Assembly: GCF_013003985.1 (NCBI RefSeq)
Contig: NZ_CP053073.1
Span: forward strand, 992,001-1,056,000
Direction of reading: 5' to 3'
DNA length: 64,000 nucleotides
Source: Usitatibacter palustris
GTDB lineage: Bacteria > Pseudomonadota > Gammaproteobacteria > Burkholderiales > Usitatibacteraceae
Shown: one piece after another, positions 15,377 to 23,225 of the stretch
Layout: every line of letters starts with the position of its first letter
Position numbering within the stretch: the stretch's first letter is position 1
Made by a program: the position numbers and the translations under genes
The notes under the pieces: model-generated
Database searches by the model: none
What the model saw: the letters and a program-made list of their open reading frames with translations, nothing else
What the model was told of the DNA's origin: nothing

Positions 15377-16799
15377 GTCCGCTGCCCCGAGCATTTCCAC
15401 TGTTCCGGATGCCTTCCAGGAAGGCGCCGTCGTTGTCGATCCGGACCTGATCCGCAAGCATGGCGGCAACGGGCCGCGCTACACGTCCTATCCCACTGCC
15501 GATCGCTTCGTCGAGGCCTTCGACGACGTCGCGTACCGCCACTGGCTCGCGAACCGGAACGTCGGGGGCTTCTCGCGGCCCCTCGGATTATACGTACACG
15601 TCCCCTTCTGCGACACGCTGTGCTTCTACTGCGCGTGCAACAAGATCATCACGAAGGACCGCGCGCGCGCCGCGAAGTACGTCGACTACCTCGAACGCGA
15701 GATCCGGCTCGTCGCCGGCGTCACCGGCAAGGCGCGCATCTCGAGCATGCACTGGGGCGGGGGCACGCCCACCTTCCTGGGCCGGGAGCTCACCGAGCGG
15801 CTCGTGGGAACGCTGCGCGACGCATTCGATTTCGATCCCGCCGGCGAGTGGGCGATCGAGGTGGACCCGCGCCGGGTCGAGGCGACCGGCATCGCCCACC
15901 TGGGCCAGGTGGGATTCAACCGCATCAGCATGGGCGTGCAGGACTTCGATCCGCAGGTCCAGCAGGCCGTGCATCGCATCCAGAGTGTCGCGCAGACGCG
16001 CGAGGCGATCGACGCCGCGCGCCGCAACGGCTTCACCTCGGTGAACCTCGACCTCATCTACGGCCTGCCCAAGCAGACGGTGGCGGGCTTCATGCGCACG
16101 CTCGATCGCGTGATCGAATGCGATCCGGATCGCGTCGCGCTCTATTCCTATGCACACCTGCCGGCGATGTTCATGCCGCAGCGGCGCATCCTCGAGGCCG
16201 ACCTGCCGTCGCCCGAGGTGAAGCTCGAGCTCCTCACGACGGCGATCCGCCGCCTGGGCGAGGCCGGCTACCGCTACATCGGCATGGACCATTTCGCCAA
16301 ACCCAACGACCCGCTCGCCGTGGCGCAACGCCAGGGACGGCTCACGCGCGACTTCCAGGGCTACTCGTGTGGCGGCGACAGCGATGTCGTGGGCCTGGGC
16401 GTCTCGGCGATCGGCAAGGTCGGGCCTGCCTATGCGCAGAACGTGAAGGGCCTCGAGGAGTACTACAGCGCGCTCGACGCGGGACGTTTCCCGACGCTGC
16501 GCGGCATCCAGCTCTCGCCCGACGACCTCGTGCGCCGCGCCGCCATCCAGGCGCTCGCCTGCCACTTCTCGCTCGCCAAGGAATCGCTGGAGATCGCGTA
16601 CCTGATCGAGTTCGACACCTACTTCGCCCGCGAGATGGAATCGCTGCGCGAGCTCGAGGCCGACGGGCTCGTCGAGCTCGAGGACGGGTGGATCCACGTC
16701 ACTCCCGCCGGGCGGCTGCTGGTGCGCGTCGTGTGCGCGGTCTTCGACCGCTACCTGCGCGAGACGCAGCAGCGCACCCGCTACTCGCGCGTCGTGTGA
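15375..16799 (+). CDS. hemN: Oxygen-independent coproporphyrinogen III dehydrogenase
   Basis: A 474-residue radical SAM enzyme with the [4Fe-4S] motif C79-x3-C83-x2-C86 (FCDTLCFYCACNK) and the N-terminal NGPRYTSYPTA motif typical of true HemN. It decarboxylates coproporphyrinogen III anaerobically, giving protoporphyrinogen for HemG (6848). Catalytic features such as WGGGTPTF and GVQDFD are present and the length is normal. The start ATG at 15375 has no clear ribosome-binding site and follows the FNR box by 34 nt. The stop overlaps the next gene by 4 bp (GTGTGA). Confidence 0.96.
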   Translation: MSAAPSISTVPDAFQEGAVVVDPDLIRKHGGNGPRYTSYPTADRFVEAFDDVAYRHWLANRNVGGFSRPLGLYVHVPFCDTLCFYCACNKIITKDRARAAKYVDYLEREIRLVAGVTGKARISSMHWGGGTPTFLGRELTERLVGTLRDAFDFDPAGEWAIEVDPRRVEATGIAHLGQVGFNRISMGVQDFDPQVQQAVHRIQSVAQTREAIDAARRNGFTSVNLDLIYGLPKQTVAGFMRTLDRVIECDPDRVALYSYAHLPAMFMPQRRILEADLPSPEVKLELLTTAIRRLGEAGYRYIGMDHFAKPNDPLAVAQRQGRLTRDFQGYSCGGDSDVVGLGVSAIGKVGPAYAQNVKGLEEYYSALDAGRFPTLRGIQLSPDDLVRRAAIQALACHFSLAKESLEIAYLIEFDTYFAREMESLRELEADGLVELEDGWIHVTPAGRLLVRVVCAVFDRYLRETQQRTRYSRVV

Positions 16800-17443
16800 G
16801 CTCCTTCGCCCTGGGCGCGTTGGCGCTCGGCTTCCTCGGCTCGGCGCACTGCGCCGCGATGTGCGGCGGGTTCGCGCGCGCGGGGCAGGGCTCGGCGCTC
16901 GCACTCCACGCCGGGCGCATCGGGTCGTACATGCTCGCGGGTGCGGCCGTCGGTGCGGTCGGCGCGGCGCCGGCCGCATGGATCACGCATCCTTCGTTGC
17001 AACTCGCGGCCTTCGGGCTCGCTTGCCTCGTGCTCTTCGTGACGGGCGTTCGCATCGCCGGCATCGCACCCGTTCCATCACGCGTTCGGGCGACTCCTGC
17101 GTTCGAGACGCTTGCCGCTTCCATCGCGCGCCGCGTCGGTCCTCCGGGCACCGCGTCGCGCCGTTTCGCGCTCGGCGTGCTGTGGGGCTGGGCGCCCTGC
17201 GCGCTCGTCTACGCCGCCTTGCCGCTGGCGCTGGTGAGCGGCTCGGCCGCGTCGGGCGCGATTTCAATGGCGGCCTTCGGCCTGGGCACCGTGCCCGCAC
17301 TCCTCGGCGCCGGCTGGGTGCTCGCGCGACTGGGTGAGCGCTCGCGCAAGTGGGCCGGCGTGCTCCTCATGCTGCTTGCCGTCACCGCCCTCTTCGGCCA
17401 CGCCGCCTCCCATCCTCTCTTCTGCGTCACTCCCACGCCATGA
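16796..17443 (+). CDS. TauE/SafE-like membrane protein with HCxxMCGG motif
   Basis: A 215-residue protein with about six membrane helices. The N-terminal GSAHCAAMCGGF motif and the later GVLWGWAPCALVYAAL segment define a SafE/DsbD-like subgroup (often called UreH-like) that is common beside cbb3 and heme genes. The conserved Cys residues suggest metal or thiol transfer, perhaps copper supply to the oxidase; this is inference. It starts with GTG at 16796, overlapping the hemN stop, and its own stop overlaps the next ATG. Confidence 0.8.
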   Translation: MSSFALGALALGFLGSAHCAAMCGGFARAGQGSALALHAGRIGSYMLAGAAVGAVGAAPAAWITHPSLQLAAFGLACLVLFVTGVRIAGIAPVPSRVRATPAFETLAASIARRVGPPGTASRRFALGVLWGWAPCALVYAALPLALVSGSAASGAISMAAFGLGTVPALLGAGWVLARLGERSRKWAGVLLMLLAVTALFGHAASHPLFCVTPTP

Positions 17444-17979
17444 TGAAAGAACTCCTGCTCACACCGACCGCCGGATTCGATTCACCGCTCGAAGTGCTGC
17501 ACGCTTGCCACGAGCGCATCACGCGCCACTACGAACTGATCGTGCGTATCGCCGGCCACGTCGTCGAGCACGGCGCGGACGACGAAGCGCGGGAAGCCGC
17601 GCGCACGGCACTTCGCTTCTTCGCGGTCGCGGGCCGCAACCACCATCTCGACGAGGAAGAGGATCTCTTTCCCGCCCTGGTGGCCGTGGCCTCGTCCGAA
17701 TCCGCCGAGACCGTGCGCTCGCTCGTTGCACGCTTGCGTTACGAACACGAAACGCTCGACGCGTTGTGGGCGCCGGTGCGCGAGGGCCTGGAGGCGATAG
17801 CGGGCGGGCTCGATGGCGCCCCCGTCACGCCCGCCGATGCCGGGCGCCTCGCCCAGGCCTACGCCCAGCACATCGCGCAGGAGGAAGGCCTCCTCATTCC
17901 GCTGGCGCGCCATCTCCTGGGCGCTGCGGAGCTCGAGCGCCTCGGCCGCTCGATGGAAGCGCGCCGCCGCGCGAAATAA
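17440..17979 (+). CDS. Hemerythrin-like (HHE) domain protein
   Basis: A 179-residue four-helix protein. Ligand motifs are HACHERITRHYE, RNHHLDEEEDLFP, RYEHETLDALW and YAQHIAQEEGLLIP, the H-HxxxE-H-HxxxxE/D pattern of hemerythrin-like diiron proteins. It is about 25 percent similar by eye to the protein at 36117, so the two form a paralogous pair next to hemN and nirS. Possible roles are NO or O2 binding, or iron-centre repair as in RIC/YtfE. The start ATG at 17440 overlaps the previous stop. It is translationally coupled to hemN and the SafE-like gene. Confidence 0.85.
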   Translation: MMKELLLTPTAGFDSPLEVLHACHERITRHYELIVRIAGHVVEHGADDEAREAARTALRFFAVAGRNHHLDEEEDLFPALVAVASSESAETVRSLVARLRYEHETLDALWAPVREGLEAIAGGLDGAPVTPADAGRLAQAYAQHIAQEEGLLIPLARHLLGAAELERLGRSMEARRRAK

Positions 17980-17996
17980 TGGGGTCTGACCCCATT
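17978..17996. terminator. Short GGGGTC-T-GACCCC palindrome between convergent genes
   Basis: AATGGGGTCTGACCCCATT is a 19-bp perfect dyad with a one-base centre. It overlaps the TAA of the hemerythrin gene at its left end and touches the TAA of the radical SAM gene (17996-17998) at its right end. It probably serves as a shared bidirectional transcription stop. It belongs to the same motif family as 13508-13626 and 25131-25161. Confidence 0.55.
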
Positions 17997-18946
17997 TATT
18001 GGTAGGCGACGCAGGACTCGCAGATCGTCCCGCGGACGTCCTTCCTCAGGTGCGCCGCGCGCAACTCGCGGAAGGGCGCGCTGTTCCAGCCCTCCATGAA
18101 CGGGACCGCGTTCAGGTCCGCCATCACCCACTTGTCGCCCGCGTCGAAGCAGCACGCCGAGAGCTTGCCGTCGTGCGTGACGTGGCCCTCGGTGAACGCG
18201 GACCAGCAGGGCAGGGGTTCGCGCAGCGCGCCGATGCGCCCCTGGTTGCCCGCGATGGGACGGTAGCCAAGCTCCTCCTCGCGTTGCGTGGTGAGCGAGC
18301 CCATCGAGTAGAGCGGCAGCCAGTAGTGCTCGTCGACGTAGGGGCGGATCTCGTCGACGAGGGCGAGCATCTTCTCCTGCTGCTCGCCGTCGTACTGGAT
18401 CGACGAGGCATAGAGCCCGCACTGGTAGGCGCCTTCCTCGCGCACGCGATGGGCCGCCTTGAGGTTGGCGATGGAATCGCGGAAGAGCTTCGCCTTCACG
18501 GCGGCGATCTGCGCGAACTGCTCCTCGTCCGCGTTATTCATCGAGAACTTGAGCGAGTCGAGGCCCGCGGCCATGCACTCGCGCACGCGCGCGGGTGTCG
18601 CGAGCGAACCGTTGGTGGTGAGGAACGCGTAGCGGATGCCGCGCTGCTTGGCGAAGGCGATGGCTTCGGGAAGCCAGTCGCACATGAAGGACTCGCCGAT
18701 ATAGAAGAGTCCCAGCTCCTCGACGCCGGCGTCGACCATTTCGCCCACCACGCGCTCGAAGAAGGCCTGGTCCATGCCGCCGCGGTCCTTCATGCGCAGC
18801 CGGTGCGCGCAGAAGCCGCAGCGGTAGTTGCACTGCGAGGTGAGCTCGATCTTCACCGCGCGTGGCGCGGGCAGCGTCGCGCCGAGGTAGCGATCGGGAA
18901 TGCGGGTGACCGCATCGATGCGATTGGTGATGCTGAAGACCTTCAT
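17996..18946 (-). CDS. Radical SAM/SPASM protein of unknown substrate
   Basis: A 316-residue protein with the radical SAM motif CNYRCGFC (about residue 35) and a C-terminal SPASM-like region (CW, CCFDAG, CESC). It lacks the length and motifs of NirJ or of peptide-maturase families I can name. It faces nrdD across a region with two FNR boxes, one 57 nt upstream of this gene, so it is probably induced without O2. The start ATG at 18946 is preferred because similarity begins at MKVFSITNRID; the frame is open further upstream but overlaps both boxes. Confidence 0.85.
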   Translation of the reverse strand: MKVFSITNRIDAVTRIPDRYLGATLPAPRAVKIELTSQCNYRCGFCAHRLRMKDRGGMDQAFFERVVGEMVDAGVEELGLFYIGESFMCDWLPEAIAFAKQRGIRYAFLTTNGSLATPARVRECMAAGLDSLKFSMNNADEEQFAQIAAVKAKLFRDSIANLKAAHRVREEGAYQCGLYASSIQYDGEQQEKMLALVDEIRPYVDEHYWLPLYSMGSLTTQREEELGYRPIAGNQGRIGALREPLPCWSAFTEGHVTHDGKLSACCFDAGDKWVMADLNAVPFMEGWNSAPFRELRAAHLRKDVRGTICESCVAYQ

Positions 18947-19003
18947 GGCAGACCCTTGTCCCTGGCGATGGAGGGATTCTCGACGCGGCGCCGACGCCGC
19001 CCC

Positions 19004-19017
19004 TTGAACCAGATCAA
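19004..19017. promoter_or_regulatory. FNR/DNR-type box, radical SAM-nrdD intergenic region (proximal to the radical SAM gene)
   Basis: TTGAACCAGATCAA, one mismatch from the consensus. It lies 57 nt upstream of the radical SAM ATG on the minus strand and 126 nt upstream of nrdD. With the box at 19035 it forms a pair with centres 31 bp (three helical turns) apart. Confidence 0.75.
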
Positions 19018-19034
19018 GGGCCATCGGGGGGCGT

Positions 19035-19048
19035 TTGATCCAGATCAT
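19035..19048 (+). promoter_or_regulatory. FNR/DNR-type box upstream of nrdD
   Basis: TTGATCCAGATCAT, one mismatch in the last base. It lies 95 nt upstream of the nrdD ATG. FNR control of anaerobic ribonucleotide reductase genes is known in other bacteria. Confidence 0.75.
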
Positions 19049-19143
19049 CGCGGCCGGAAATTGCGTGCGCCGGAGCGTTGTTGACCCCAACCCCTTGGGC
19101 TAGCCTCACTTCCTCGACACAACAAGAATGGCGGGAGGGGAAG

Positions 19144-21159
19144 ATGAGGGAGGTGGTGAAGCGCGACGGATCGCGGGTGCCGTATGACCTGGCAAAGGTG
19201 CTCTCGGCGATCCGTCGCGCGGGCGCGGCCACCGGAGAATTCGACGAGCAGGCCGCGGCGACGCTGACGGCGCTCGTTGGAACGGCCATCGAAGCCGGGG
19301 GTCACGACGCGCCCGCTGTCGAGAAGATCCAGGACCTCGTCGAGCGCGCGCTCATCAATGCGGGCCACATCGCCACGGCGCGTGCCTACATCGTCTATCG
19401 CGAGCAGCACCGCAAGCTTCGCGACGACGCGCGCGCGCTGGTCGACGTCGAGCGCTCGGTGAACGAATACCTCACGCAGCAGGACTGGCGCGTGAATGCC
19501 AACGCGAACCAGGGCTATTCGCTCGGCGGCCTCATCCTCAACGTGTCGGGCAAGGTCATCGCGAACTACTGGCTGTCGCACGTGTATCCGCCCGAGGTGG
19601 GCGCGGCGCATCGCGACGCCGATTTCCACATCCACGACCTCGACATGCTCTCGGGCTATTGCGCGGGCTGGTCGTTGCGCACGTTCCTCGCCGAAGGGCT
19701 CAACGGCGTGCCGGGCAAGGTGGAGGCCGGGCCGCCGAAGCATCTGTCCTCCGCGGTGGGCCAGATCGTGAACTTCCTCGGCACGCTGCAAAACGAGTGG
19801 GCCGGCGCGCAGGCCTTCAGCTCGTTCGATACCTACATGGCGCCGTTCGTGCGCAAGGACGGGTTCGACTATGCCCAGGTCCGCCAATGCATCCAGGAGC
19901 TGGTCTACAACCTCAATGTCCCCTCGCGCTGGGGCACGCAGACGCCGTTCACCAACCTCACGTTCGACTGGAAGTGCCCCGAGGACCTGCGCGAGCAGAT
20001 CCCCGTCGTCGCGGGCGAGGAGATGCCGTACACGTACGGCGACCTGCAGCCCGAGATGGACATGATCAACCGCGCCTACATCGACGTGATGACCGCCGGC
20101 GATGCAAAGGGGCGCGTGTTCACGTTTCCCATTCCCACCTACAACATCACGAAGGACTTCGACTGGGACCACCCCAACTGCGAGGCGCTCTTCGCGATGA
20201 CGGCGAAGTACGGCCTGCCGTATTTCCAGAACTTCGTGAACTCCGACCTGCAGCCGCACATGATCCGCTCGATGTGCTGCCGCCTGCAGCTCGACCTGCG
20301 CGAGCTCCTGAAGCGCGGCAACGGCCTGTTCGGCTCGGCCGAGCAGACCGGCTCGCTCGGGGTCGTGACGATCAACTGCGCCCGCCTGGGCTACCGCTAT
20401 CCCGGCGACAAGGCCGCGCTCTACGCCGAGCTCGACCGCCTGCTCGGCCTCGCGCGCACGAGCCTCGAGATCAAGCGCAAGGTGATCGGGCGCCTGATGG
20501 ACGACGGGCTCTTTCCGTACACGAAGCGCTACCTCGGGACGCTCCGCAACCACTTCTCCACGATCGGCGTGAATGGCGTCAACGAGATGGTGCGCAACTT
20601 CACCGGCGGCGCGCGCGACATCACCAGCGAGGCCGGGCACGCGCTGGCCCTCGAGCTGCTGCGCCACGTGCGCGCGCGCATCGTCGACATGCAGGAGGAA
20701 ACCGGGCACCTCTACAACCTCGAGGCCACGCCCGCGGAAGGCACGACCTATCGCTTCGCGAAAGAGGATCGCCGCCGCTTCCCCGGCATCCTGCAGGCGG
20801 GCACCGACGCCAATCCCTACTACACGAACTCGACGCAACTGCCCGTGGGGTTCACCGACGATCCGTTCGAGGCGCTCGAACGGCAGGACGACCTGCAGCG
20901 CCTCTATACCGGCGGCACGGTCCTGCACCTTTATATGGATGGTGCCGTGTCGGGCGCGGAAGCCTGCAAGCAACTGGTGCGCCGCTCGCTCGCGCGTTTC
21001 CGCCTGCCGTACGTCACGGTGACGCCAACCTTCTCGATCTGCCCGAAGCACGGCTACCTCTCGGGCCGCCACGATTTCTGCCCGCGCTGCGACGAGGAGA
21101 TCCTCACGAAGAAGCGCCGCGCGCGCGCCGCTGATTTCCAACTCGAACAAGGAGACTGA
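19144..21159 (+). CDS. nrdD: Class III anaerobic ribonucleoside-triphosphate reductase, catalytic part lacking the glycyl-radical loop
   Basis: A 671-residue protein with an N-terminal ATP-cone (about 1-90, KRDGSRVPYDLAKVLSAIRR), the catalytic barrel and the zinc-site region SICPKHGYLSGRHDFCPRC near the C-terminus. It stops (TGA 21157-21159) before any RVxGY glycyl-radical sequence. That sequence is in the next small gene, in a different frame with its own ribosome-binding site. A functional enzyme would need both polypeptides. The start ATG at 19144 follows GGGAGGGG. The enzyme makes dNTPs without O2. Confidence 0.95.
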   Translation: MREVVKRDGSRVPYDLAKVLSAIRRAGAATGEFDEQAAATLTALVGTAIEAGGHDAPAVEKIQDLVERALINAGHIATARAYIVYREQHRKLRDDARALVDVERSVNEYLTQQDWRVNANANQGYSLGGLILNVSGKVIANYWLSHVYPPEVGAAHRDADFHIHDLDMLSGYCAGWSLRTFLAEGLNGVPGKVEAGPPKHLSSAVGQIVNFLGTLQNEWAGAQAFSSFDTYMAPFVRKDGFDYAQVRQCIQELVYNLNVPSRWGTQTPFTNLTFDWKCPEDLREQIPVVAGEEMPYTYGDLQPEMDMINRAYIDVMTAGDAKGRVFTFPIPTYNITKDFDWDHPNCEALFAMTAKYGLPYFQNFVNSDLQPHMIRSMCCRLQLDLRELLKRGNGLFGSAEQTGSLGVVTINCARLGYRYPGDKAALYAELDRLLGLARTSLEIKRKVIGRLMDDGLFPYTKRYLGTLRNHFSTIGVNGVNEMVRNFTGGARDITSEAGHALALELLRHVRARIVDMQEETGHLYNLEATPAEGTTYRFAKEDRRRFPGILQAGTDANPYYTNSTQLPVGFTDDPFEALERQDDLQRLYTGGTVLHLYMDGAVSGAEACKQLVRRSLARFRLPYVTVTPTFSICPKHGYLSGRHDFCPRCDEEILTKKRRARAADFQLEQGD

Positions 21160-21160
21160 G

Positions 21161-21328
21161 ATGCAAAAGGATGACGTCGTCCTCGACGACACCGAACGCC
21201 AGCCGTGCGAAGTGTGGACGCGCGTGATGGGTTACCACCGCCCGGCCGCGTCGTTCAACACCGGCAAGAAAGGGGAGTACGAAGAACGCACCTACTTCCG
21301 CGAGGCCCAGGGTGGCACTGGCCGGTAG
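21161..21328 (+). CDS. Separate glycyl-radical subunit of the class III ribonucleotide reductase
   Basis: A 55-residue protein holding the glycyl-radical sequence TRVMGYHRP (Gly24) followed by SFNTGKKGEY, exactly the C-terminal segment that the 671-residue NrdD lacks. AAGGAG lies eight bases upstream of its ATG, inside the end of nrdD. It is one base out of a one-gap junction with nrdD, so the two frames differ by +1. The dedicated ribosome-binding site favours a true split gene over a sequencing error. NrdG would install the radical on Gly24. It overlaps the nrdG start by 17 bp. Confidence 0.85.
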   Translation: MQKDDVVLDDTERQPCEVWTRVMGYHRPAASFNTGKKGEYEERTYFREAQGGTGR

Positions 21329-22025
21329 GCGACGCCTGCGCGTCGGCGGCGTCGTTCCATACTCGACCGTGGACTTTCCCGGTCGCGTGAGCACCGTCGT
21401 GTTCGTCCAGGGCTGCCCCTGGCGCTGCGGCTACTGCCACAACCCGCACCTGCAGCCGCGCTCGGGCCGCGACACGGGCTGGGCGTCGGTGCGCTCGCTG
21501 CTCGCGCGCCGCCGGGGGCTCGTCGATGCCGTCGTGTTCAGCGGCGGCGAGCCCACGTCCGATCCCGCGCTTGTCCCGGCGATCAAGGAAGTGCGCGAGC
21601 AGGGCTTCGCCGCGGGGCTGCATACGGCGGGGATCTACCCGCCGCGCCTGGAGCGCGCGCTGCGCGAAGTCGATTGGGTGGGCATCGACGTGAAGGCCCC
21701 GTTCGAACGCTACGCGGCGGTGACGGGCGTCGCCGGCAGTGGGGTGGCGGCTCGCAAGAGCCTGCAGGCCGTGCTCGATGCCGACTGCGCCTACGAAGTT
21801 CGCATGACGCTGCATCCGGCGCTGGCCACGGCCGGCGACGTGCGCGAGCTCGCGGGCTCGCTCGTGGCGATGGGCGTGCGTCATTTCGCGCTGCAGCGCT
21901 TTCGTTCGCGGGGCTGCGCGAATCCGGCGATGCGCACGGGCGCGCGCGCCTGGGAACCCGACGCGGCGCTGCTCGCCGAGCTCACGGCGGCGTTTCCCTC
22001 CTTCACGTATCGGGACGCGGCATGA
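21312..22025 (+). CDS. nrdG: Anaerobic ribonucleotide reductase-activating radical SAM protein
   Basis: A 237-residue radical SAM activase with PYSTVDFPGRVSTVVFVQGC leading into the motif CPWRCGYCHNP and a GGEPT motif near residue 77. It uses SAM to generate the glycyl radical on NrdD. It begins with GTG at 21312, overlapping the glycyl-radical gene by 17 bp, and its TGA overlaps the next ATG. It resembles the NrdG subgroup that is longer than E. coli NrdG (154 residues). Confidence 0.9.
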   Translation: MALAGRRRLRVGGVVPYSTVDFPGRVSTVVFVQGCPWRCGYCHNPHLQPRSGRDTGWASVRSLLARRRGLVDAVVFSGGEPTSDPALVPAIKEVREQGFAAGLHTAGIYPPRLERALREVDWVGIDVKAPFERYAAVTGVAGSGVAARKSLQAVLDADCAYEVRMTLHPALATAGDVRELAGSLVAMGVRHFALQRFRSRGCANPAMRTGARAWEPDAALLAELTAAFPSFTYRDAA

Positions 22026-23182
22026 ACGCCGGGGCTTCGCTTCCCGACTGGTCGTTGCGCGGCCGGCGCCTGCGCCCGGTGGTGCAGGGCGGCATGGGTG
22101 TGGGCGTTTCGGCGCACCGCCTCGCGGGTCACGTCGCGCGGCATGGCGCGATGGGCACGATCTCGAGCGTGGATCTTCGCCAGCACCACCCCGACCTTCT
22201 CGCACAGAGTGACGGCGTGCGCGACAAGGCGACCCTCGATCGCCTGAACCTCGTCGCGCTCGATCGCGAAGTGCGCGACGCGCTGGTCCTGGCCGGTGGC
22301 AGCGGCGCCGTCGCGGTGAACGTGATGAAGGCCGTGAACGACCACGCCGCGCAGGTGCGGCAGGCCTGTGAATCGGGTGCGCACGCGATCGTGATGGGCG
22401 CGGGCCTGCCGCTCGATCTTCCCGAGCTCGCCGCGGGCTTTCCCGACGTGGCGCTCGTGCCGATCCTCTCGGAAGCGCGCGGCGTGTCGATCGTGCTTCG
22501 CAAATGGATGCGCAAGGGGCGCGTGCCCGATGCGATGGTGATCGAGCATCCGGCGTTCGCCGGCGGGCACCTCGGCGCGACGCGGCTTGCAGAGGTGCAC
22601 GATCCGCGCTTCGATCCGGAGCGCGTGATCGAGGATGTGTTCGCCACCTTCCGCGCGCTCGACCTCGAACGCGAGCGCATTCCGCTCATCGTGGCCGGCG
22701 GCATCCACTCGCACGAGCAGGTTCGCGCGGCGCTGGCCCTCGGCGCTTCCGCGGTGCAGGTGGGCACCGCGTTCGCGGTGACCGAGGAGGGCGACGCGCA
22801 TCCGGAGTTCAAGCGAGTGCTCGCCGAGGCGAAGCGCGAGGACCTGGTCACCTTCATGAGCGTCGCGGGGTTGCCCGCGCGCGCGGTGCTGACACCGTGG
22901 CTGCGCCGCTATCTCGGGCGCGAGACGGCGCTGCAGGCGAACGCGAAGGCCGATCCGCGCCGCTGCGTGCCGGGGCTGCAATGCCTTACGGCCTGCGGCT
23001 TGCGCGACGGCATCGCCGCGGCCGGGCAGTTCTGCATCGCGACCCGCCTGGGCCACGCGCTGCACGGCGACGTGAAGAAAGGCCTTTTCTTCCGGGGATC
23101 CGAGCCGTTGCCCTTCGGCAGCGCGATCCGGCCCGTCGCCGACCTGCTGCGCTACCTGCTGACCGGGATCGCGGCGGTTTAA
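22022..23182 (+). CDS. Nitronate monooxygenase (2-nitropropane dioxygenase-like)
   Basis: A 386-residue FMN-dependent TIM-barrel protein. VVQGGMGVGVSAHRLAGHVA at the N-terminus, EHPAFAGGHLGA mid-protein and GGIHSHEQVRAALALGASAVQVGTAF at the phosphate-binding site (write-up split: GGIHSHEQV and ALGASAVQVGT) define the family. The C-terminal CVPGLQCLTACG with three cysteines is an extra feature that some members carry. It may oxidise nitronates or act as an enoyl reductase-like flavoenzyme; its place behind nrdG and before nnrS suggests a nitro-compound or anaerobic role. Confidence 0.85.
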   Translation: MNAGASLPDWSLRGRRLRPVVQGGMGVGVSAHRLAGHVARHGAMGTISSVDLRQHHPDLLAQSDGVRDKATLDRLNLVALDREVRDALVLAGGSGAVAVNVMKAVNDHAAQVRQACESGAHAIVMGAGLPLDLPELAAGFPDVALVPILSEARGVSIVLRKWMRKGRVPDAMVIEHPAFAGGHLGATRLAEVHDPRFDPERVIEDVFATFRALDLERERIPLIVAGGIHSHEQVRAALALGASAVQVGTAFAVTEEGDAHPEFKRVLAEAKREDLVTFMSVAGLPARAVLTPWLRRYLGRETALQANAKADPRRCVPGLQCLTACGLRDGIAAAGQFCIATRLGHALHGDVKKGLFFRGSEPLPFGSAIRPVADLLRYLLTGIAAV

Positions 23183-23192
23183 GCCAGATCAA
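23179..23192 (+). promoter_or_regulatory. Degenerate FNR/DNR half-box upstream of nnrS
   Basis: TTAAGCCAGATCAA: the right half ATCAA is perfect, the left half has two mismatches. It ends 33 nt before the nnrS ATG, with CACGAT at 23214-23219 in the -10 position, the same geometry as at ccoN. The left half overlaps the stop codon of the preceding gene (23180-23182). Confidence 0.6.
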
Positions 23193-23225
23193 GGCGCGCG
23201 CGGGAGCCTCGGGCACGATACGGGG

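Noticed and set aside
14336-17443. A 1035-codon plus-strand frame from the kinase region to the SafE-like gene
   Set aside because: Only its last 215 codons (16796-17443) have real similarity; the rest is antisense to the kinase or out of frame with hemN.
17996-18946. Annotating the radical SAM protein as NirJ
   Set aside because: The N-terminal motif surroundings and length do not match NirJ, and there are no other heme d1 genes nearby.
21140-21180. Sequencing frameshift as the cause of the split nrdD
   Set aside because: The small gene has its own ribosome-binding site and a well-formed start. Not fully excluded; see the finding.
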